Below, in pieces: positions 1 to 4,865 of a DNA stretch of 9,199 nucleotides (within the stretch, counting starts at the first letter, position 1; every line of letters begins with the position of its first letter). Made by a program: the position numbers and the translations under genes. Under the pieces are notes generated by a model, which saw only the letters and a program-made list of their open reading frames with translations, made no database searches and was not told where the DNA came from. The DNA is from an uncultured Alphaproteobacteria bacterium. Its GTDB lineage: Bacteria; Pseudomonadota; Alphaproteobacteria; Minwuiales; Minwuiaceae. Location: contig CAJYBQ010000086.1 in assembly GCA_913064755.1 (NCBI GenBank), positions 1 through 9,199 of the forward strand, written 5' to 3'.

Positions 1-467
1 CGCACGGAGGTAGCGCGGGTCAGGTCGCGCGGGGGGCGGCCGCGGGTGGGCTCGAGCTGCCGGGGCGTCCGGTGCGGGCTGGAGCGGGTGGCCCGGGTGA
101 GAATGGGCGCGTTGACGTCCCGGTAGGCAAGGAAATCGCCGGCCCCGGCGCCCAGCGCGGCATGATCGACCGACTCGTCGTTCATGCCGGTCAACAGGAT
201 AACGGGGCCATCGAAACCGCTTTCCACGATGCGGCGAACGAACTCGAGGCCGTCATCGGCGCCCAGGCGGTAGTCCACGAGGCACACGTCCGGATTGCTC
301 TTGCGCAGGGCCTCGAAGCCGCTTTCGGCACTCTCCGCCCATTTGAGCCGATATTCCTTGCGCGCCTTCGACGAAAGCATGGCTTCCGTCAGCAGGAAAT
401 CCTCGTAGTCATCGTCGATATACAGGATATCGATCGGCTCACCCTTGCCGGGAACTTTCTCAAGCAT
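1..467 (-). CDS. Response regulator receiver protein, C-terminus cut by window edge
   Basis: The minus-strand frame opens at an ATG (465-467) preceded by an AGGGCGAGG-like ribosome site and runs without a stop to base 1, giving about 155 residues. The receiver fold is clear: the acidic cluster IDDD (residues 17-20), the phosphoacceptor Asp65 in VDYRLG, and the switch Thr93 in LLTG. The role would be to accept phosphate from a histidine kinase. The Lys normally found after beta-5 (DFLxK) is Tyr115 here. From about residue 127 the text resembles the family (an N-A-P-I-L-T-R stretch is still readable at 119-125) but is loaded with Pro and Arg. The underlying bases 1-120 contain about 63 G on the plus strand by hand count, so the tail may be damaged sequence. 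Whether an output domain follows cannot be seen. It is divergent from the carboxylase operon. The receiver call is firm; the tail is doubtful. Confidence 0.85.
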   Translation of the reverse strand, partial: MLEKVPGKGEPIDILYIDDDYEDFLLTEAMLSSKARKEYRLKWAESAESGFEALRKSNPDVCLVDYRLGADDGLEFVRRIVESGFDGPVILLTGMNDESVDHAALGAGAGDFLAYRDVNAPILTRATRSSPHRTPRQLEPTRGRPPRDLTRATSV

Positions 468-486
468 TGCCTCGCCCTGACTCAAA

Positions 487-500
487 AATCATTCATGATT
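487..500. promoter_or_regulatory. Small perfect dyad upstream of the response regulator
   Basis: AATCAT and ATGATT form a perfect 6-base inverted repeat with a 2-base centre (TC). It lies about 20 bases upstream of the response-regulator start. It could be an operator or a chance palindrome; no regulator is identifiable. Confidence 0.25.
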
Positions 501-684
501 CCCGGACGTGCCCGATGCACGCCAAAATCCGTGAGTCCTGTCGTTTATCCGGTCCCTTCGAAGAGACCTTGCATTCCTGTTCAGCGTCTATTCCTTCGGA
601 CCGGGCAACCGGCAGGCACCATCGGAAAGATGCGTGTCCGCTGCCCCGTATCGTTCCTGCCGGAATGCATATCGGCAATTGCAG

Positions 685-711
685 ATATCGGTCAGCCAAG
701 TGACCCGATAT
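685..711. promoter_or_regulatory. Inverted repeat ATATCGG-TCA / TGACCCGATAT
   Basis: The arm at 685-694 pairs with the arm at 701-711 with one bulged base across a 6-base centre (GCCAAG). A further direct copy of ATATCGG lies at 669-675, 16 bases upstream of the left arm. The spacing and dyad symmetry fit a binding site for a dimeric regulator in the divergent promoter region. This is inference from symmetry alone. Confidence 0.35.
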
Positions 712-738
712 TCCGGCCCAAGCCATTCAAATGCAACC

Positions 739-756
739 GGTAATTATCCCATTACC
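739..756. promoter_or_regulatory. Perfect dyad GGTAAT-N6-ATTACC
   Basis: Six-base perfect arms flank the centre TATCCC. It lies about 80 bases upstream of the carboxyltransferase start and close to the next dyad, which also uses TAACC/GGTTA elements. A regulator operator is possible; no factor can be named. Confidence 0.35.
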
Positions 757-775
757 CGACGGAACGCTTCGCGTC

Positions 776-802
776 TGTTGTAACCATACGGGTTAACCAA
801 CA
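776..802. promoter_or_regulatory. Imperfect hairpin/operator containing GGTTAACC
   Basis: TGTTGTAACC (776-785) pairs with GGTTA plus CAACA (791-795 and 798-802), with a 2-base bulge and a 5-base loop. The right arm includes the palindrome GGTTAACC (791-798). The same 8-mer recurs at 4799-4806 ahead of the Amt-kinase gene. The element lies 34 bases upstream of the carboxyltransferase start, so it could be a repressor site or a leader hairpin. Confidence 0.35.
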
Positions 803-836
803 AACTGGATCGCTGAACGATTCAGGGGGAGAGAAA

Positions 837-2366
837 ATGGGCTGGGAAAACAACGTGGAAGAGCATCGACGCAGGATTGCCGCGGCCGAAGCCATGGGGT
901 CGACCAGGCGCCTGGAGGAGCGCGCGGCAGCCGGTATCCTGAACGCCCGACAGCGGATCGAGGCGCTGCTCGACAGCGGTTCGTTCCATGAATCCGGACG
1001 TTTTGCGGTTTCCGCCCGCGCCGAATCCGCCGACCGCAGCCCGGCCGACGGCGTGGTCGATGGCTATGGCCGGATCGACGGGCGCGAGGTCGTCGTCTGT
1101 GCCCAGGATTTCACGACGCTCGGGTCCTCCAGCGCCATCAACAACGGGCGCAAGTCACAGAAGATGTGGCGCACGGCCGAGAAGAACGGCGTCCCCTTCG
1201 TCTACCTGTCGGAATGTTCCGGTGCGCGCATACCGGACATCATGGGCGCCGTTGGCATGGGGCGGATCGGGGAAGGTTTCATCTTCTCGCGCAGGCGCAT
1301 CGTGCCCTGGGCCGATGCCCTGCTCGGCATGTCGTTCGGCGGCGGCACCTGGGTCGCCTCGGTCTCCGACTTCGTGGTGATGCGCAAGGGCGCGGTGATG
1401 GCCGTGACCAGCCCGCGAGTCAACAGCGTGGCGATCTCCGAACAGATAGACCCGGAGGACATGGGCGGCTGGCGGGTCCAGACCGAGATCACGGGCAAGG
1501 CCGACCTTGCCGTCGACACGGACGAGGAAGCCCTGCAGGCGGTGCGCGACTACCTGTCCTACCTGCCGTCCAACTGCAACGAGATGCCGCCGATGGCCGA
1601 CGTTCCGGCCGGATCGGGCGAGGATGCGAACCGCATCCTGGACCTGGTGCCGGAGGAACGCCGACGCACATACGACGTCCGCAAGGTCATCCGGCTGATC
1701 GTGGATCGCGACAGCATGTTTCCGATCAAGGAACGCTTCGGCCGGTCGCTGGTCACCAGCTTCGCCCGCATCGAAGGTCGTTCCGTCGGCATCATCGCCA
1801 ACAATCCCATGTTCAAGGGCGGTGCGCTGGACGTCGATTCCTGTGACAAGGCCACCAGTTTCATCGCCATGTGCGACAGCTTCAACGTGCCACTGATCTT
1901 TCTGGCGGACGTTCCCGGCTTCCTGATCGGTATCGAGGGAGAGCACAGGAAGGTGCCGGGAAAGATCATGAACTTCATGCAGGCGCTGGAGCTTGCCTCC
2001 GTTCCCGTCCTGTCCGTGATCATGCGGAAGTCCTATGGCCAGGCCTATATCAACATGGGTGGAGGCCGGTCGGACGAGATGGCGTGCTGGTTCACGGCGG
2101 ACATCAGCTTCGTCGACCCGGCCGTGGCCGCATCCATCGTCACCGGTCTGGACCCGACGACGGAACCCGAGAAGTTCGCCGCGGCAGTGGACGAATACTC
2201 CCTCGGCTGCTCGCCCTATGACCTCGCCGGCCAGTACCTGGCGCATGACGTCATCGACCCGCGCGACACGCGCCGATGGCTGGGTCGCATGCTGGACGCG
2301 CACCAGCGACGCCGCACCGGCGGAATTGGCGCACACCATATGCAGAGCTGGCCGTTCACATATTGA
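837..2366 (+). CDS. Acyl-CoA carboxylase carboxyltransferase (beta) subunit
   Basis: This 509-residue cytoplasmic enzyme subunit transfers CO2 from carboxybiotin to an acyl-CoA. It has the duplicated crotonase-type architecture of the propionyl-/acetyl-/methylcrotonyl-CoA carboxylase beta family and the usual length. In the N-terminal half, RIEALLDSGSF (40-50) is the family entry motif, DFTTLGSS (91-98) and SGARIP (128-133) mark the CoA site, and FGGGTW (167-172) is the first oxyanion region. In the C-terminal half, DVPGFLIG (358-365) and RKSYGQAYINMGGG (397-410) are the second-half signatures. The ATG is chosen because GGGGGAGAG (825-833) lies just ahead. It heads a same-strand run with the biotin carrier, hydrolase and acyl-CoA dehydrogenase. 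The acyl-CoA substrate cannot be read from sequence, and no biotin carboxylase is encoded nearby. The family is certain, the substrate open. Confidence 0.93.
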   Translation: MGWENNVEEHRRRIAAAEAMGSTRRLEERAAAGILNARQRIEALLDSGSFHESGRFAVSARAESADRSPADGVVDGYGRIDGREVVVCAQDFTTLGSSSAINNGRKSQKMWRTAEKNGVPFVYLSECSGARIPDIMGAVGMGRIGEGFIFSRRRIVPWADALLGMSFGGGTWVASVSDFVVMRKGAVMAVTSPRVNSVAISEQIDPEDMGGWRVQTEITGKADLAVDTDEEALQAVRDYLSYLPSNCNEMPPMADVPAGSGEDANRILDLVPEERRRTYDVRKVIRLIVDRDSMFPIKERFGRSLVTSFARIEGRSVGIIANNPMFKGGALDVDSCDKATSFIAMCDSFNVPLIFLADVPGFLIGIEGEHRKVPGKIMNFMQALELASVPVLSVIMRKSYGQAYINMGGGRSDEMACWFTADISFVDPAVAASIVTGLDPTTEPEKFAAAVDEYSLGCSPYDLAGQYLAHDVIDPRDTRRWLGRMLDAHQRRRTGGIGAHHMQSWPFTY

Positions 2367-2426
2367 TCGCGCCGCATTAGGCTCCGCGCTACCAGATTGA
2401 AACGTCCACCAGGGGAGGCAGGACAC

Positions 2427-2648
2427 ATGGCCGACATCGACATCAAATCGGAAATTGCAGGCAAGGTATGGCTGATCGAGGCAGAGGTCGGTCAGGGCGT
2501 CGAGGAAGATGACGCGGTGATCATCCTCGAATCCATGAAGATGGAAATTCCGGTTGCCGCGCCGGTGTCCGGCAAGATCACCGAGATCCTGGTCGAGAAG
2601 GACGAGGCCGTGGCCGAGGGCCAGACCGTCGCCCGCATGGAAGGCTGA
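2427..2648 (+). CDS. Freestanding biotin carboxyl carrier protein
   Basis: This 73-residue protein is a single biotinyl/lipoyl-type domain that carries CO2 on biotin from a biotin carboxylase to a carboxyltransferase. The biotin attachment site is ESMKMEI (35-41), with Lys38 as the modified residue, and the flanking half-domain repeats (SEIAGKVW, APVSGKITEI) are typical. A TTG start at 2397 is open in frame, but ATG 2427 is preferred: AGGGGAGG at 2411-2418 is well spaced from it and the product then matches the standard size of stand-alone carriers. It follows the carboxyltransferase by 60 bases, which makes that protein the obvious partner. In multi-domain acyl-CoA carboxylases this domain is fused to biotin carboxylase; here it is separate, so the carboxylase subunit must come from another locus. 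Confidence 0.93.
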   Translation: MADIDIKSEIAGKVWLIEAEVGQGVEEDDAVIILESMKMEIPVAAPVSGKITEILVEKDEAVAEGQTVARMEG

Positions 2649-2672
2649 ACCCGTGCAGGTGCGTCGGCCAGG

Positions 2673-3476
2673 ATGATCCGCACTTTCCAGATCGAAGCAT
2701 CAGGCGGAACGATTGACGGGTTCCATGTCGGGGCGGAAGACGCGCCCCGGCTGCTGATGCTGCATGCCTCCGGCACCGGGGCGGCCAGCCTGATCAGGCT
2801 GGCCGAACGGGCGGCGGCGCGTGGCTGGTGCGCCATCCTGCCCAACCTGGATGGCTACGGCGCAACCCGGTTCGACGGACCGGATGCGATGACGCGGCAC
2901 CTGGCTGTTGCCAGGTCGATGCTGCAGGCAGCGGACGCGCCCTTGCCGGTCTTCGGCCACTCCATGGGCGGCTTCATCACCCTGCGGCTGGCGGTGGAGG
3001 GCGCGCCGATCCAGCGCCTCAGTGTCTTCGAACCCGTGGCCATCGGCGTCTTGCGCGAGCACCCGGAAGATGCGGAGAAGCTGGCCCTGGACACACGGGC
3101 GGTATCCCGCATCGCGCCCCTGGTGGCCGCCGGACGCCCGGAAGAGGCCGTGCGGGACTTCATCTCGCTGTGGAACGGCGACAAGTGGGAAGACCTGCCC
3201 GAAAAGGCGCGCCAGAGCATCGTCGCCATGGCACCGCAGATCGATGCGGATACGGCGAACGTCAGCTTCGACACGCATTTCGCCGCGCATTATGCCGGCA
3301 TCAAGGTCCCGGTGACCCTGGTCGGCAGCGAACATGGCCCGCCACCCGCCCAGGCCATCCTGCGCCGCCTGGGCGATGCCCTGCCCCACGCCCGCCGGGT
3401 CACGATTGCGGGTGCCGGTCACATGGGGCCGGTGCAGGTGCCGCAGCTCTTCGAAGACGTTCTTCCTCTGGATTGA
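2673..3476 (+). CDS. Alpha/beta-fold hydrolase, likely esterase or thioesterase-like
   Basis: This 267-residue soluble protein has the alpha/beta hydrolase plan. The nucleophile elbow is GHSMGG (95-100) with Ser97. The catalytic His is probably His250 in GAGHMGP. The acid is not certain; Glu219 in VGSEHG is a candidate. MLHASGTG (29-36) occupies the HG-type oxyanion strand and LPNLDGYG (56-63) the loop that usually reads DxRGxG. No signal peptide is visible. The start at 2673 lies 24 bases after the biotin carrier stop with only a weak ribosome site, which suggests translational coupling. The context implies action on an ester or thioester in the same acyl-CoA pathway, but the substrate is unknown; a meta-cleavage-type or lipase-type hydrolase is equally possible from sequence. 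Confidence 0.85.
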   Translation: MIRTFQIEASGGTIDGFHVGAEDAPRLLMLHASGTGAASLIRLAERAAARGWCAILPNLDGYGATRFDGPDAMTRHLAVARSMLQAADAPLPVFGHSMGGFITLRLAVEGAPIQRLSVFEPVAIGVLREHPEDAEKLALDTRAVSRIAPLVAAGRPEEAVRDFISLWNGDKWEDLPEKARQSIVAMAPQIDADTANVSFDTHFAAHYAGIKVPVTLVGSEHGPPPAQAILRRLGDALPHARRVTIAGAGHMGPVQVPQLFEDVLPLD

Positions 3477-3526
3477 CGCAGGCGGGCGCTGTAGAAGCCG
3501 GGGCCTGCTCTGGGGAGGACAGAACC

Positions 3527-4735
3527 ATGGATCTCAGCCTGACTGCCGAAGACCTGAAGTTCAGGGACGAAATGCGTGCCTGGATCAACGCCAGCCTGAC
3601 CGACGAGATGAAGGACGGGGCCAGGCTGACCACCGGCCCGTTCTCCGAACACGCGGTCGGCATGCAGTGGTTCCGCACCCTGGCCAGCAAGGGCTGGTCC
3701 GCGCCCACATGGCCACCGGAGCACGGTGGCCCCGGCTGGTCGCCGCTGCAACTCTACATCTTCACGTCCGAATGCGCCGCCGCCGGCACCCCTGTTCCGC
3801 TGGTGATGGGCGTTCAGATGGTCGGGCCGGTGCTGATGCACTTCGGCACGCCGCAGCAGCAGGAACACTACCTGCCCCGCATCCTGTCCGGAGAGGACGT
3901 CTGGTGCCAGGGCTATTCGGAACCCGGATCGGGGTCCGACCTGGCGTCGCTGAAGACCCGCGCGGTCCGCGACGGCGATGACTACATCATCAACGGCTCC
4001 AAGATCTGGACGACGTTCGCACAGCACGCCAACCGCATGTTCTGCCTGGTCAGGACCAGCACGGAGGGCAAGTCGCAGGAAGGCATCTCGTTCATCCTGA
4101 TCGACGATTTCGATGCCCCCGGCATCACCGTCAATCCGATCATCACCATGGCCGGGGACCACGAGGTCAACCAGGTCTTCTTCGAAGATGTCCGGGTGCC
4201 CGCCGCGAACCTCGTGGGCAAGGAAAACGACGGCTGGACCGTTGCCAAGTACCTGCTGGAATTCGAACGGGGCGGCAACAGCTATTCGCCGGGGCTGCAC
4301 GCGGCACTGGCGAATCTGAAGGCGATCGCCGCCGCGGAGCGCAACGGGGATGGCAGGCGCCTGATCGACGACGAGGGCTTCCGCAACCGCATCGCGGCGG
4401 CGGAATGCGATACCCTGGCGCTGGAGATCGTCGAGAAGCAGGCCCTGTGTGAACTGGCGGAGGGGCGCACCCCCGGCGCGGCGTCCTCGATGATGAAGGT
4501 ACGCGGTTCGGAGATCCTGCAACTTGCGTCGGAACTGACGGCCGAGGCTGTGGCCTATCACGCCTGGCCGGATCAGAAGGCGGCGCGGACCCCGGGGTCG
4601 AACATTGCCGCTGTCGGGCCGGAGCATGCCCTGACCGCCCTGCCACGACACCTGAACCACCGGGCCTCCACGATCTACGCCGGGTCCAACGAGATTCAGC
4701 GCAACATCATCGCGAAACTCGTCCTCGGTCTCTGA
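3527..4735 (+). CDS. Acyl-CoA dehydrogenase, FadE/PimC-like
   Basis: This 402-residue FAD enzyme oxidises an acyl-CoA to the trans-2-enoyl-CoA. The ACAD core is complete: GYSEPGSGSDLASLKT (129-144) for FAD and substrate binding, KIWTTFAQHA (159-168), VFFEDVRVP (217-225), and the C-terminal signature STIYAGSNEIQRNI (381-394). The medium-chain-type catalytic Glu position in YxG is Ala385. Glu247 in EFERGG is placed like the alternative base of isovaleryl-CoA and long-chain dehydrogenases, as is usual for this subgroup. The frame is open far upstream (from 2828), but ATG 3527 is the true start because GGGGAGGA at 3512-3519 precedes it and the domain begins at once. It is the last gene of the operon, 50 bases after the hydrolase. 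A role beside the carboxylase fits branched, dicarboxylic or terpenoid acid breakdown; the substrate is unproven. Confidence 0.92.
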   Translation: MDLSLTAEDLKFRDEMRAWINASLTDEMKDGARLTTGPFSEHAVGMQWFRTLASKGWSAPTWPPEHGGPGWSPLQLYIFTSECAAAGTPVPLVMGVQMVGPVLMHFGTPQQQEHYLPRILSGEDVWCQGYSEPGSGSDLASLKTRAVRDGDDYIINGSKIWTTFAQHANRMFCLVRTSTEGKSQEGISFILIDDFDAPGITVNPIITMAGDHEVNQVFFEDVRVPAANLVGKENDGWTVAKYLLEFERGGNSYSPGLHAALANLKAIAAAERNGDGRRLIDDEGFRNRIAAAECDTLALEIVEKQALCELAEGRTPGAASSMMKVRGSEILQLASELTAEAVAYHAWPDQKAARTPGSNIAAVGPEHALTALPRHLNHRASTIYAGSNEIQRNIIAKLVLGL

Positions 4736-4774
4736 GGCGGCACAGTTGAAAGCCGCCCCTGTGATCCCGGGCGG
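4736..4774 (+). terminator. Two overlapping alternative hairpins after the ACAD gene
   Basis: GGCGGC (4736-4741) pairs with GCCGCC (4752-4757) across a 10-base loop. CCGCCC (4753-4758) can instead pair with GGGCGG (4769-4774). The two stems share bases 4753-4757, so only one can form at a time. No T-run follows either, so this is not a classical intrinsic terminator. It may slow or end the upstream operon transcript, or act as a switch; Rho-dependent ending is equally possible. Confidence 0.35.
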
Positions 4775-4798
4775 TCGCAACCGGGGCATTGTCGCATC

Positions 4799-4806
4799 GG
4801 TTAACC
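4799..4806. promoter_or_regulatory. Second copy of palindrome GGTTAACC
   Basis: This 8-base palindrome lies 59 bases upstream of the Amt-kinase GTG start and is identical to the one at 791-798 ahead of the carboxylase operon. Both sit in intergenic upstream regions of plus-strand units. It may be a shared operator; two copies of an 8-mer are weak evidence. I saw no convincing sigma-54 (GG-N10-GC) promoter in this gap, although ammonium genes often use one. Confidence 0.3.
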
Positions 4807-4865
4807 CTATGTGAACATGCGATTCATAGAGTTTCCCCCTCCGGCCCCTGTCCTGGAAATATCAC

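Larger units (their letters stand above)
468..836. promoter_or_regulatory. Divergent intergenic region with several dyads
   Basis: This 369-base stretch separates the leftward response regulator from the rightward carboxylase operon and must hold the promoters for both. It is visibly less GC-rich than the genes. Short open frames exist on both strands (for example 467-703 plus and 493-726 minus), but their translations look like no family and have atypical composition, so I treat the region as non-coding. It contains four small inverted repeats, listed separately. A weak promoter-like pair, TTGTAA (778-783) and CAAACT (801-806) with a 17-base spacer, can be read before the carboxyltransferase, but the match is poor. 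The GGGGGAGAG at 825-833 is the carboxyltransferase ribosome site. Confidence 0.6.

Noticed and set aside
72..743. Plus-strand open frame of 223 codons
   Set aside because: It lies opposite the receiver-domain gene and the non-coding divergent region; no family resemblance.
1155..2426. Minus-strand open frame of 423 codons opposite the carboxyltransferase
   Set aside because: It is antisense shadow of a conserved gene, with His/Arg/Asp-rich text and no recognisable motif.
2397..2426. TTG start extending the biotin carrier by 10 residues
   Set aside because: The ATG at 2427 has a strong AGGGGAGG site that the longer form would translate through.
2828..3526. N-terminal extension of the acyl-CoA dehydrogenase frame overlapping the hydrolase
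   Set aside because: The extension is out-of-frame hydrolase sequence; a strong ribosome site and the domain start place the true start at 3527.
3419..4789. Minus-strand open frame of 456 codons opposite the acyl-CoA dehydrogenase
   Set aside because: It is antisense shadow of the ACAD reading frame and shows no domain signature.
4736..4865. Sigma-54 promoter for the Amt-kinase gene
   Set aside because: I looked for GG-N10-GC; the nearest candidate (GG at 4739-4740) has wrong spacing to the GC.
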